Shown one piece after another: positions 49,625-60,227 of a stretch of DNA of 64,000 nucleotides. The position numbers and the translations under genes were made by a program. The stretch lies in IMG/VR virus record IMGVR_UViG_3300037346_000220, positions 47,268 through 111,267 of that record; one strand, 5' to 3'. Within the stretch, counting starts at the first letter, position 1; every line of letters starts with the position of its first letter. The stretch is from a virus. A model generated the notes under the pieces. It saw only the letters and a program-made list of their open reading frames with translations, made no database searches and was not told the DNA's origin.

Positions 49625-49904
49625 ACGAGGAGAGTCAAAGCGCATTGGTGCTAAGCAGCACAAGAACTCAGGACGAAACATGGTCAAGGGTGATGCTAGC
49701 TGGGAAAACTTCGTTGTTGACTTTAAGGAGTATCCTAAAGGCATAACCGTAAACAAAGACATCTGGGCCAAAGCTGTAACAGACGCTATGACACAGGGCA
49801 AAGATCCAGCTCTCATCCTTGTGCTAGGAGAAGGAAACCAGAAGGTCAGGCTTGCAGTTATTGAGTTTGAGATCTTAGACCAGCTAGTTAAGGGTGTATA
49901 CTAA
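49617..49904 (+). CDS. PD-(D/E)XK nuclease, Holliday junction resolvase-like (tentative)
   Basis: 95 residues from ATG; an upstream in-frame ATG at 49590 would add nine residues and is not supported. 'RIGAKQHKNSGRNMVKGDASWENFVVDFKEYPKGITVNKDIWAKAVTDAMTQGKDPALILVLGE' shows the K-G-D (acid 1), D-x-K (acid 2 with Lys) and G-K-x-P-x-L-x-L strands of small PD-(D/E)XK resolvase-type nucleases. It sits beside recA, so it likely cuts branched DNA. A second, unrelated resolvase (RuvC-like) starts at 52659. Catalysis is inferred from motifs. Confidence 0.6.
   Translation: MSERGESKRIGAKQHKNSGRNMVKGDASWENFVVDFKEYPKGITVNKDIWAKAVTDAMTQGKDPALILVLGEGNQKVRLAVIEFEILDQLVKGVY
49895..49902 (+). promoter_or_regulatory. 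-10 promoter, leaderless
   Basis: TG-TATACT (-10 at 49897-49902), exactly 6 nt before the ATG at 49909. The last T of the box is the first base of the preceding gene's TAA stop. Confidence 0.6.
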
Positions 49905-49908
49905 TAGT

Positions 49909-50697
49909 ATGAATAAATTTACTGCCCCTGGTATGTGGGATTACCTAACAGATATGAGCAAGTTCAATGAAACCTTGCCAATCTACGTGGAAAAGCCATT
50001 CTCTGAAGATCAGATAGACAGAGTCAAAGCTATCATAGAAAACCTTCTTAACGTAAAACCAGAACATTACCTTGTTCCAGGTGGACAAGAAGAATACCGT
50101 GGTAAAAACTGGTATGACCCAAAGAAAGTTTCTCACATGTCCAGAGAGATGGTAGAGTTCTTAGCCCCAATGGACCTCGAATTAACCATGGACAAGTATG
50201 CCAAGCACCTACACCAAGATGAAATTAAGCTATGCCACTACAGTTACATAGACTATAACCCAGTTCATGGAGATGGAAAATATGCTCCCTCCCTACCTCC
50301 ACATATAGACAACACTGAGACACTGGTCACGTTTAACTACATGCTAGACGGAAATATTGATTGGGAGATTTATATTGATGGCAAGTCCTACGATCTAAAG
50401 GTCGGAGATGCCATAATGTTCAGTGCAGTGAATCAGCCTCACTTTAGGCCAAAGCGTAACTGGAAAGACGGGGAGTTCGTAAAGATCCTTACTTTTGATT
50501 ACTCTCCCCTAACAGATTGGAGATTCTTAAAACAAGATTTCCCTCTTGACCCCTTAAAGTTTCAGGGTAGGATTGCAGCATACAACAAAGCTCTTTCCAA
50601 TGAGCCCAAGATGCAAAGCGCATGGTCAATGTATAATCAGTTAGGCACGGCCCTGGGTTATGACACAAACACTCACGGTTCCTTGGATAGTGTATAA
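49909..50697 (+). CDS. 2OG/Fe(II) oxygenase-like protein, second family, copy 1
   Basis: 262 residues. 'YSPYID'-like strands, then 'PPHIDNTETLVTFNYMLDG' with the H-x-D iron ligands, 'IYIDGKSYDLKVGDAIMFSAVNQPHFRPKRNW' with the distal His and Arg, and 'ILTFDYSPLTDW'. This is the jelly-roll order of 2OG-Fe(II) or cupin-like oxygenases. The next gene encodes a shorter relative. It differs from the H-x-H type starting at 8154 and 60228. The start is fixed by the -10 box 6 nt upstream. The substrate is unknown; protein, nucleotide or cell-wall components are all possible. Confidence 0.6.
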   Translation: MNKFTAPGMWDYLTDMSKFNETLPIYVEKPFSEDQIDRVKAIIENLLNVKPEHYLVPGGQEEYRGKNWYDPKKVSHMSREMVEFLAPMDLELTMDKYAKHLHQDEIKLCHYSYIDYNPVHGDGKYAPSLPPHIDNTETLVTFNYMLDGNIDWEIYIDGKSYDLKVGDAIMFSAVNQPHFRPKRNWKDGEFVKILTFDYSPLTDWRFLKQDFPLDPLKFQGRIAAYNKALSNEPKMQSAWSMYNQLGTALGYDTNTHGSLDSV

Positions 50698-50698
50698 T
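50691..50698 (+). promoter_or_regulatory. -10 promoter, leaderless
   Basis: TG-TATAAT (-10 at 50693-50698), 7 nt before the ATG at 50706. Confidence 0.55.
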
Positions 50699-50705
50699 AG
50701 TTATT

Positions 50706-51278
50706 ATGACTATTCAGCAAAATCTAATTATATCTAACGTCTTGTCCGATGCTGAGATCCATTCGGTATATGAGCACATAAATAACACACCAGTAGATAA
50801 GACACAGGTGATAAACCATATAGGTCACAGAGCATACCATAGCTGGTTGCCCCAGAGCGTAGTAGACAAGCTTACATCAGTAGCCCAATCCACTACAAAA
50901 AGAGGCCTTGAGCTTAGAGAGCTTTCTTTCGCCAGGTATAGTCACGAGCTATCTCCTAGACTTCAGCCACATCTAGATTCAGGGTTTAAGGAGCAAAGGC
51001 TAACCTTTGATCTTCAGATTGGAGGTAACGTTCTCTGGCCAATCTCAGTAGAAGGCTCGGAGTTTACTTTAGTAAATAACCAAGCCTTAACTTTTGCAGG
51101 AACCCACCAAATTCACTGGAGGCCCAAGACTACTTTTCTAGAGGGGCAATACCTGGACATGGTATTTTGTCATTATTCGTTTGTCGATGATGAGCCAAAC
51201 TCTCTAGGAGATGAGCACTACTTGCCATTGAGAGCAAGGTGTGATAAACTAATACAGATATACAATAATGAAAGTTAA
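50706..51278 (+). CDS. 2OG/Fe(II) oxygenase-like protein, second family, copy 2
   Basis: 190 residues. 'ELSPRLQPHLDSGFKEQRLTFDLQIGGNVLWPISVEG' gives H-x-D, and 'NNQALTFAGTHQIHWRPKTTFLEGQYLDMVFCHYSFVDD' gives the distal His and Arg. The spacing and order match the gene before it, so the two are a tandem pair that has diverged and shortened at the N-terminus. It has its own leaderless promoter. No function beyond the iron-site-like motif can be given. Confidence 0.55.
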   Translation: MTIQQNLIISNVLSDAEIHSVYEHINNTPVDKTQVINHIGHRAYHSWLPQSVVDKLTSVAQSTTKRGLELRELSFARYSHELSPRLQPHLDSGFKEQRLTFDLQIGGNVLWPISVEGSEFTLVNNQALTFAGTHQIHWRPKTTFLEGQYLDMVFCHYSFVDDEPNSLGDEHYLPLRARCDKLIQIYNNES

Positions 51279-51281
51279 CTA

Positions 51282-51587
51282 ATGGATAAAGAAACTACAA
51301 CAATTGATATGCTCAATGGGCTAAGTGAGATCGCAGATTTCATGGAAGACGAAGAGCTGACAAAAGCCTTAGTGACCATATCAAAGTTAGTGTTGAGACC
51401 AGATATTCCTATGAATGTTGCGGTAATAGAAATTGTTAGGCTGCAAGCAATTGCAGCAAAAATGTCCTTCAGGGCTACCTGGATGGTAAACGTAGATAAA
51501 GGAGATAGAGCGAAGAAGAACATCTACTTCACAGCAGCAGAATCAATTAACAATCTTGTATCTGCACTCAAGTATATTATTCGCTAA
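51282..51587 (+). CDS. Small helical protein, unknown
   Basis: 101 residues, helical: 'TIDMLNGLSEIADFMEDEELTKALVTISKLVLRPDIPMNVAVIEIVRLQAIAAKMSFRATWM', followed by 'AKKNIYFTAAESINNLVSALKYIIR'. It resembles in composition small actinophage proteins of the recombination unit, but no domain is recognised. It lies 3 nt after the oxygenase-like gene and 7 nt before the Cas4-like nuclease. It may be an accessory subunit of that nuclease; this is inference from adjacency only. Confidence 0.5.
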   Translation: MDKETTTIDMLNGLSEIADFMEDEELTKALVTISKLVLRPDIPMNVAVIEIVRLQAIAAKMSFRATWMVNVDKGDRAKKNIYFTAAESINNLVSALKYIIR

Positions 51588-51594
51588 AAACGTT

Positions 51595-52410
51595 ATGGCT
51601 AAAAACTTACTAGATCAAATTATGATAAAGGCTTCGGCAGCAACTGCCTACAAGAGGTCGTTCGTTGACGTCGATGCCCTAAGTGAAAAGATTAAGACTG
51701 GATATACAATTAAGCGTGTGTCCAAGCACACCCAGAAGAAAACCTTTGCTCCATCTACCGTAGCTTACGGCCACGGGGAATGTCCTCGATACTGGTACCT
51801 AGCTTTTGACGGTACAACTTTTACCGACAGTGCAGATGCCTACGGTGGAGCTAATATGACAGCTGGTACAAAATCTCACGAGAGAATACAGGAAGCCATG
51901 GGCAACGTCCCAGACTTTTTGGTTGACTCTGAGTTTAGGATTACAGCTAACGATCCACCCATCTTTGGGTTTGGAGACGTTATTCTAAACGTAGACGGTA
52001 AAGAACTGTTGGGTGAGATTAAGACTATGCCTAATGAGGGCTTCGAGTATCGTAAGGCAGCAGGAAGACCTAAGACTGGTCACCTAGTACAGCTTCTAAT
52101 TTATATGAAAATCTTAGGTAAGGAAGAAGCAGTTCTTATTTATGAAAACAAAAACAATCATGAGCTACTGATTTTACCAGTAGTTCTCAATGATTATTAC
52201 ATTAAGTGGGTTAATGGCACGTTTGACTGGTTAAGGTCAGTTCGTAAGGCATGGACAGACAGGACATTGCCTGAAAAGAACTACAGGTCAAACTCAAGGA
52301 TTTGCAAGGGATGCCCCGTAAAGGCTACTTGTGATCTTGCTGGTAAGGGAGATATAAAAATACTATCCCTGGAGCCTATAAATGAAGAGCAAGCACTGTC
52401 AGTGGTGTGA
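51595..52410 (+). CDS. Cas4/RecB-like exonuclease (PD-(D/E)XK)
   Basis: 271 residues, starting at the ATG after the preceding stop. Nuclease motif: 'FGFGDVILNVDGKELLGEIKTMPNEG', with the catalytic Asp (~128) and E-x-K (~141). 'GECPRYWYLAF' (~61) and 'CKGCPVKATC' (~236-245) supply four cysteines, as in the Fe-S cluster of Cas4/AddB-type nucleases. 'HLVQLLIYMKILG' is the usual helix after the active site. It likely resects DNA ends for RecA-based recombination or genome maturation. There is no CRISPR nearby, so a recombination role fits better than spacer uptake. Confidence 0.75.
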   Translation: MAKNLLDQIMIKASAATAYKRSFVDVDALSEKIKTGYTIKRVSKHTQKKTFAPSTVAYGHGECPRYWYLAFDGTTFTDSADAYGGANMTAGTKSHERIQEAMGNVPDFLVDSEFRITANDPPIFGFGDVILNVDGKELLGEIKTMPNEGFEYRKAAGRPKTGHLVQLLIYMKILGKEEAVLIYENKNNHELLILPVVLNDYYIKWVNGTFDWLRSVRKAWTDRTLPEKNYRSNSRICKGCPVKATCDLAGKGDIKILSLEPINEEQALSVV

Positions 52411-52696
52411 TAACACCTTTGCCTCCGTAATATCCTATCAAGTTTATTGCTCGGCAGAATGCCGTGAGGCAGCCACAAAAGAAAAAATAGCAGCACGATA
52501 TGTGCAGACTAGAACCAATAGAAGGATTGGCAAAACAAGGTTGTGCAAAAATTGTAATGCCAATCTTTCTATCTATAACGATGACCCAGTTTGTGCACGG
52601 TGCACCATAAATCCAAAAGATCTTGGCATCGCTATAAAAGACCTGAAGGGGTTGGCAAATGGAAAAGATAGTCAAGCTGTCAAAAAAGAAGATTAA
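52382..52696 (+). CDS. Zinc-finger protein with two CxxC pairs
   Basis: 104 residues. 'KHCQWCDNTFASVISYQVYCSAECREAATKEKIAARY' is an MYM/FCS-like finger (CxxC...CxxxC), and 'RLCKNCNANLSIYNDDPVCARC' is a zinc ribbon. A basic helix lies between them. It overlaps the Cas4-like gene by 29 bases and the RuvC-like gene by 38 bases. Such proteins probably bind DNA or RNA; the partner is unknown. Position suggests a role in recombination or regulation. Confidence 0.6.
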   Translation: MKSKHCQWCDNTFASVISYQVYCSAECREAATKEKIAARYVQTRTNRRIGKTRLCKNCNANLSIYNDDPVCARCTINPKDLGIAIKDLKGLANGKDSQAVKKED

Positions 52697-53255
52697 TCCT
52701 AGGCCTAAGCCAAGGAGAATCTGCTCAATTGACGCTAGTACAAATAGCCTTGCTTTTGCAATCTTCGATGATGTAAAGCTGACACACGTAGGCAAGATTG
52801 AATTCGAAGGCAACAACGCATACGAAAAACTCGTTGACGCAGCAAAGAAGTCAGGATCATTCTTTAAGCTATTTGAGATAGATGCAATAGTTATAGAACA
52901 TACGATCTTTATTAATAGTCCAAAAACAGCTGCTGACTTAGCCTTAGTGCAGGGAGCTATGCTAGGAGCTGCAGGCCAGAGTGGAGTTCCAACGGCAGGG
53001 TCAATCAATCCCATCGCTTGGCAAACATATCTTGGAAACAAGAAGCTTAGCCAAGAAGAAAAGCTTGCCATCATGAAAGAGTTCCCAGAGAAGTCTACTT
53101 CCTGGTACAAGGCATATGACAGAGATTTCAGGAAGCAAAGAACAATCAGACTAGTAAACATCCACTATAATAAAACCATTACTGATAATGATGTAGCCGA
53201 TGCCGTAGGTGTGGGACACTATGCTATCAATAACTGGGATAAGTTAGGGACTTGA
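52659..53255 (+). CDS. RuvC-like Holliday junction resolvase
   Basis: 198 residues. RNase H-fold motifs in order: 'CSIDASTNSLAFAIFDD' (first Asp, ~25), 'IDAIVIEHTIFI' (Glu, ~79), 'VQGAMLGAAGQSGVPTAGSINPIAWQTYLG', and 'DNDVADAVGVGHYAINN' (last acidic pair, ~177). This is the RuvC pattern with the usual catalytic acids. It resolves branched DNA made by RecA before packaging. The N-terminal ~20 residues are basic. Together with the PD-(D/E)XK protein starting at 49617, the phage has two different resolvase types. Confidence 0.75.
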   Translation: MEKIVKLSKKKINPRPKPRRICSIDASTNSLAFAIFDDVKLTHVGKIEFEGNNAYEKLVDAAKKSGSFFKLFEIDAIVIEHTIFINSPKTAADLALVQGAMLGAAGQSGVPTAGSINPIAWQTYLGNKKLSQEEKLAIMKEFPEKSTSWYKAYDRDFRKQRTIRLVNIHYNKTITDNDVADAVGVGHYAINNWDKLGT

Positions 53256-53269
53256 CAACAAGGACAAAA

Positions 53270-53422
53270 ATGGCTAAACTATATACAAGCAAGGTGTGGC
53301 TAACGAAGAGATACGTAATGGATAAAAAGACACCACAAGAGATTGCAAAAGAGTGTGGAGCCAGTCTTGAAACCATATATGTATATCTTGCAAAACACGG
53401 ATTAAGGAAATCACGTAGATGA
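53270..53422 (+). CDS. Small helix-turn-helix protein (50 aa)
   Basis: 50 residues: 'KVWLTKRYVMDKKTPQEIAKECGASLETIYVYLAKHGLRKSRR'. A helix, turn and recognition helix ('TPQEIAKECGASLETIYVYLAKHGL') fit a minimal homeodomain-like or resolvase-type HTH, followed by a basic tail. It would bind DNA as a dimer or with a partner. The ATG follows AGGA by a short gap, and its stop overlaps the next gene by 4 bases (ATGA). It may act as a phage regulator. It is short but clearly structured. Confidence 0.6.
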   Translation: MAKLYTSKVWLTKRYVMDKKTPQEIAKECGASLETIYVYLAKHGLRKSRR

Positions 53423-53682
53423 GCTTACAAACAGAACAAGATATTGAACGGGTAGCTAACCAGGTAAAAGAACTCCTAGTGGCTAAGAATCGATCCTACG
53501 GTGACTCAGCATTGCACCCCAGCAGGATCTTCTCCAAGTCAGACAACGTTGAGCAACTTTTGGTTCGAATTGACGACAAGCTATCAAGGATTCAGAACGG
53601 TCACGACTGGCCTGGGGACAACGAGATCGACGACCTAATCGGATATCTGGTACTATTAAAGATCGCAAAGGAGAGATCATAA
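53419..53682 (+). CDS. DUF1599/Nmad1-like protein
   Basis: 87 residues: 'IERVANQVKELLVAKNRSYGDSALHPSRIFSKSDNVEQLLVRIDDKLSRIQNGHDWPGDNEIDDLIGYLVLLKIAK'. 'KNRSYGDSAL-x-P-x-x-IFSK', the 'RIDDKL-x-R' helix and the closing 'DDLIGYL' are the marks of the DUF1599 (nucleotide modification associated domain 1) family. It is all-alpha and MazG-like in look. In phages it is linked by genome context to modified bases (established only as association). It could act on nucleotides supplied by the NrdIEF system downstream. Confidence 0.65.
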   Translation: MSLQTEQDIERVANQVKELLVAKNRSYGDSALHPSRIFSKSDNVEQLLVRIDDKLSRIQNGHDWPGDNEIDDLIGYLVLLKIAKERS

Positions 53683-53975
53683 TGGGTAGACGCAAGCTAT
53701 CAACCGTAGTTCACCACAGTATCTTTGAAACGAAAACCAGCTTTGAGCTCAACGGCTTTCTAATAACTGCTGGTGACCTCGTAAAGGTTAAGGGCGAATA
53801 TGGGACAAAGTTTAAGGTTCGTGGACTAACTACCAACACAGAGACTGGGGCTCAATGGATAGACACCTTTGAGATGATTCGTGGCCAAGCCTCAGCTTTT
53901 AGAGCGTTTAAGATAGACAGAATTAAGAGAGTGCCTCAAAGAGGAAAGAGAGCCAAGCGTGTCAACGGAATCTGA
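53682..53975 (+). CDS. Small conserved basic protein before terminase
   Basis: 97 residues. 'GDLVKVKGEYGTKFKVRGLTTNTETGAQWIDTFEMIRGQ' is an SH3-like beta-barrel pattern, followed by 'FRAFKIDRIKRVPQRGKRAKRVN', a strongly basic tail. The composition suggests a nucleic-acid-binding protein. It is placed directly before the terminase small subunit gene, with a 17-base overlap, in an order also known from actinophages (recalled). Function is unknown. Confidence 0.55.
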   Translation: MGRRKLSTVVHHSIFETKTSFELNGFLITAGDLVKVKGEYGTKFKVRGLTTNTETGAQWIDTFEMIRGQASAFRAFKIDRIKRVPQRGKRAKRVNGI

Positions 53976-54489
53976 TTTAGTAGTACACCTGGATCAAGTT
54001 AACTCTGTAGTTACGGAGTACTTAAAGGGTAGCGATCCCACCAAGATATCTAAAGACTTGGCCATGCCTAGGCAAAAGGTAGTTGGGTATATCAATGAGT
54101 GGCGAGCAATGGCTTCAGACAACGCTGCTATCCGTGCTAGAGCTAAGGAAGCTCTTGTCGGTGCAGACACCCATTACTCTAAGCTTATAGAAAAAGCCTA
54201 CGAAGTTATTGACGAGTCTACCATGATGGGAAACCTACAGGCCAAAACTGGAGGTATCAAGTTAGTCATGGATCTAGAGTCTCGTCGTATAGATATGCTT
54301 CAGAAAGCTGGCCTGCTAGAAAATAAAGAATTAGCAGAAGAGATGGTTGAAATTGAAGAACGCCAGCAGATTCTTATTCAGATACTAAAAGATGTTGCTT
54401 CACAGCATCCAGAGATCAGGGATAAGATCATGGCTCGTCTATCTCAGGCTACAAAGCCAGGAGAGACAGTAACGATTGTGAATGAATAA
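53959..54489 (+). CDS. Terminase small subunit-like protein
   Basis: 176 residues. N-terminal 'VNSVVTEYLKGSDPTKISKDLAMPRQKVVGYINEWRAMA' is a helix-turn-helix for DNA recognition. The middle 'AREALVGADTHYSKLIEKAYEVIDES' (R-A-K-E-A-L) and the helical 'IKLVMDLESRRIDMLQKAGLLENKELAEEMVEIEERQ' would be the oligomerisation part. It recognises the packaging site and delivers DNA to the large subunit, whose gene starts at its stop (TAATG). The assignment rests on the HTH plus the adjacency. Confidence 0.65.
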   Translation: MSTESDLVVHLDQVNSVVTEYLKGSDPTKISKDLAMPRQKVVGYINEWRAMASDNAAIRARAKEALVGADTHYSKLIEKAYEVIDESTMMGNLQAKTGGIKLVMDLESRRIDMLQKAGLLENKELAEEMVEIEERQQILIQILKDVASQHPEIRDKIMARLSQATKPGETVTIVNE

Positions 54490-56267
54490 TGTTTGATGAT
54501 TTCTTAGAAGCCCTTGAGGACACACCCTTTGCAGAGATACCCGTAGATGCAAAGACCTTTGCAGAGGGAGTAGACTACCTGGGGCTACCTCCCCTGTCTC
54601 CTAGCCAGTATGACATCGTAGAAGCTATGAGTCAAATATACAGGAAAGCAGATCTTGTTTCCCTGATGGGATTCGAAGAGGGAAGTCAGTACTACAAAAA
54701 ATATACTAAGAATGAGGTTATCCTACAGCTTGGAAAGGGTAGCGGAAAAGACTTTACCTCTACTGTAGCCTGTGCATACATTGTGTACAAGCTTCTATGC
54801 CTAAAGGACCCAGCAAGATACTTCGGAAAGCCAGCTGGAGACGCTATAGACATTATTAACATTGCTATCAACGCTCAGCAGGCAAAGAACGTTTTCTTTA
54901 AGGGATTTAAATCTAAGATTGAAAGATCTCCTTGGTTCCAAGGAAAGTACTATTCAAAGATGGATAGCATAGAGTTTGATCACTCCATAACAGTTTACTC
55001 TGGTCACTCAGAGCGTGAGTCTCACGAGGGACTAAACCTATTGCTTGCAGTACTGGACGAGATCTCAGGCTTCGCTGCTGAGGTAGGAACTGGCAATGAC
55101 CAAGGTAAGACCGCAGACAATATATATAAAGCCTTCCGTGCCTCAGTTGATTCTAGATTTCCAGACTTGGGAAAAGTAGCTCTGCTGTCCTTTCCCCGTT
55201 ACCCAGGAGACTTTATCTCTCAAAGGTATGATGCAGTCATTGCTGAGAAAGAAGTTATAACCAAGCACCACACGTTTGTCATGAACGAAGAGCTGCCAGC
55301 CGACGCTGCAGGAAACTCTCTAGAAATTTCTTGGGACGAAGACACAATCATAAGTTATAAATTCCCAGGGATGTTTGCACTTAAGAGACCAACCTGGGTG
55401 ATAAACCCTACTCGAAGCATTGATGACTTTAAGGTTTCCTTTTACACAGATCTTGGCGACGCCATGCAGAGGTTTGCTTGTGTTCCTACGTTTGCGTCCG
55501 ACGCATTCTTCAAGCAGCGTGACAAGGTCCAGGACGCCATGACAATCAGAAATCCCTTAGACCAGTTCAGAAGATTTGATGACACCTTTATCCCTGACCC
55601 TACCAAGAAGTATTTTGTTCACGCCGACCTCGCCCAAAGGCATGACAAGTGTGCCGTAGCTATAGCTCACGTAGAGAAGTGGGTAAACATTCAGGTAATT
55701 AAAGACTACGAGCAGGTCGCCCCTGTAGTAGTTGTCGATGCTGTAGCTTACTGGGAGCCTAAGGTGGAGGGTCCAGTGGATCTATCCGAGGTAAAGCAGT
55801 GGATTCAAAACCTTAGGAGGATAGGGTTCGACATAGGAATGGTTAGCTTTGACCGTTGGCAGTCATTTGATATTCAGAACGAGCTAAAGCAGGTAGGCAT
55901 AAGAACCGAGACAGTCTCAGTCGCTAAGAAACATTACGAAGACATGGCAATGTTAATCTATGAGGAAAGACTTGCTATGCCTGCTATTGATCTCTTGTTC
56001 GAAGAGCTTACAGAGCTTAAGATTATGAAGGGGAACAAGGTTGACCACCCTAGAAAATCCTCCAAAGACCTTGCAGACGCAGTTTGCGGAGCAATCTATG
56101 GTGCCATAGCTCACACACCAAAGAACCTTAACCAAGAAGTTGAGATTCATTCCTTTAAGGATAGGCCAAAAGAGCTCACGGCTGGGGAAAAAACTAATAA
56201 TGTGATACACTATAAACCTAGCGAAAAACAAATTGATGAATACCTAAGTCAATTCAATATGTTATAA
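54489..56267 (+). CDS. terL: Terminase large subunit
   Basis: 592 residues. ATPase: Walker A 'LQLGKGSGKDFTS' (~81), 'IINIAINAQQAKNVFFKGF', Walker B 'LLAVLDEISGF' (~185), 'KVALLSFPRYPGDF' as the coupling region. Nuclease: 'FVHADLAQRHDKCAVAIAHV' (~376, first Asp), 'IGMVSFDRWQSFDIQNELKQ' (~455) and 'KSSKDLADAVCGAIYGA' (~525, last Asp). It pumps the genome into the head and cuts it. Unusually, it lies after the replication genes and far from the portal. The upstream neighbour is the small subunit and downstream is nrdI. Confidence 0.92.
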   Translation: MFDDFLEALEDTPFAEIPVDAKTFAEGVDYLGLPPLSPSQYDIVEAMSQIYRKADLVSLMGFEEGSQYYKKYTKNEVILQLGKGSGKDFTSTVACAYIVYKLLCLKDPARYFGKPAGDAIDIINIAINAQQAKNVFFKGFKSKIERSPWFQGKYYSKMDSIEFDHSITVYSGHSERESHEGLNLLLAVLDEISGFAAEVGTGNDQGKTADNIYKAFRASVDSRFPDLGKVALLSFPRYPGDFISQRYDAVIAEKEVITKHHTFVMNEELPADAAGNSLEISWDEDTIISYKFPGMFALKRPTWVINPTRSIDDFKVSFYTDLGDAMQRFACVPTFASDAFFKQRDKVQDAMTIRNPLDQFRRFDDTFIPDPTKKYFVHADLAQRHDKCAVAIAHVEKWVNIQVIKDYEQVAPVVVVDAVAYWEPKVEGPVDLSEVKQWIQNLRRIGFDIGMVSFDRWQSFDIQNELKQVGIRTETVSVAKKHYEDMAMLIYEERLAMPAIDLLFEELTELKIMKGNKVDHPRKSSKDLADAVCGAIYGAIAHTPKNLNQEVEIHSFKDRPKELTAGEKTNNVIHYKPSEKQIDEYLSQFNML

Positions 56268-56281
56268 CCAAAGGTTTGTAT

Positions 56282-56675
56282 ATGTCTATTAAAATTGTAT
56301 ATTTTTCAAACTATTCAGGAAACACCAAGAGATTTGCGGAGAAGCTAAATGGAAGCTCTATTCCTATTCCTATTAAGTCTAGCAGTGACGGGGTCCTTCT
56401 TATGGATAGCCCTTATGTGTTGTTTGTACCGACTTATGGTGGCGGTAGTGATTCACACGCAATCCCAAAACAAGTTCGAAGATTCTTAAATAACAGAAAC
56501 AATCGTGAACATCTCCAGGGGGTAGTTGGCTTCGGCAATACCAACTTTGGAGAAGACTTTTGTAAAGCAGCGCACATGATATCTAGCAAAACAGGAGTAC
56601 CGCTCATTGCCAAGGTAGAAATATTCGGTACACAAGATGACTTAGAAAAAGTCAAAGATAGGTTGGAGATGCTCT

Positions 56676-56686
<11 letters not shown>
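56282..56686 (+). CDS. nrdI: NrdI flavodoxin-like protein
   Basis: 134 residues. '[18 protein letters not shown]' binds FMN phosphate, '[26 protein letters not shown]' and '[22 protein letters not shown]' bind the flavin ring, all as in NrdI. It reduces and activates the NrdF metal cofactor of class Ib ribonucleotide reductase. The ATG is taken after AAAGG (7 nt); a TTG two codons earlier is less likely. The stop lies 11 bases inside nrdE. Confidence 0.87.
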
Positions 56687-59790
<3,104 letters not shown>

Positions 59791-59807
59791 CTAAATAGAT
59801 TAAGATG

Positions 59808-59837
59808 AGGGGTCTGGCTTCGGCTAGGCCCCTTTTT
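59808..59837 (+). terminator. Rho-independent terminator with UUCG loop
   Basis: AGGGGTCTGGC pairs with GCTAGGCCCCT around the tetraloop TTCG, followed by TTTTT. It ends the NrdIEF unit. Confidence 0.9.
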
Positions 59838-59848
59838 ATATACTCTAG

Positions 59849-59854
59849 TATAAT
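59849..59854 (+). promoter_or_regulatory. -10 promoter with leader
   Basis: TATAAT, expected start near 59861; AAGGAG (59878-59883) lies 5 nt before the ATG at 59889. Confidence 0.55.
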
Positions 59855-59888
59855 AGGAATATAGCCAACCCCACCCCAAGGAGTTATA

Positions 59889-60152
59889 ATGGAATTCAGA
59901 CAAGTAGATAAGGCAAAGCTTTTTAAGAACATTGCCATAAGAATTACAGCAGTATTCATAGCCTCCGCACTAGGAGTCCTGGGTGCTGGAGCTATCGTCG
60001 GCGTAGGTGTTGGTGAGTCAGTAGTCATGGCTGGAATCCTGGGCGTAGCCAGTGTAATAGAAAGACTAGCTAGAGGATTCATAAACGACGGCAAGCTGAC
60101 ATTGGAAGAAATTGATAACGCCTTCTCTCCAAGAGATAGTAGCGGTATGTAA
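59889..60152 (+). CDS. Holin-like small membrane protein
   Basis: 87 residues. Two hydrophobic segments: 'IAIRITAVFIASALGVLGAGAIVGVGVG' (~16-43) and 'SVVMAGILGVASVIERLARGFI' (~45-66). They are followed by a charged C-terminus 'NDGKLTLEEIDNAFSPRDSS'. The size, two membrane segments and charged tail fit a class II-type holin, which forms the lesion that lets endolysin out or collapses the membrane. The transglycosylase gene is 58 kb away in this window, so the lysis genes are not a cassette here. It could be another small membrane protein. Confidence 0.5.
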   Translation: MEFRQVDKAKLFKNIAIRITAVFIASALGVLGAGAIVGVGVGESVVMAGILGVASVIERLARGFINDGKLTLEEIDNAFSPRDSSGM

Positions 60153-60163
60153 GTCTTGAGGAT

Positions 60164-60199
60164 TCTTCCTGGATAGTGTATACTTATTGTCTAGGAAGA
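60164..60199. promoter_or_regulatory. Dyad symmetry over the promoter of the oxygenase-like gene
   Basis: TCTTCCT (60164-60170) and AGGAAGA (60193-60199) are perfect inverted arms; six further inner pairs form if G-T pairs are allowed. The -10 box TATACT (60179-60184) lies exactly between them. This is the typical place for an operator that shuts the promoter. Confidence 0.5.
60179..60184 (+). promoter_or_regulatory. -10 promoter with leader
   Basis: TG-TATACT, expected start near 60191, leader about 37 nt to the ATG at 60228. A purine-rich AGAGAAGAG lies upstream of that ATG. Confidence 0.55.
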
Positions 60200-60227
60200 T
60201 TTTCCTACGTTTTAGAGAAGAGACTTA

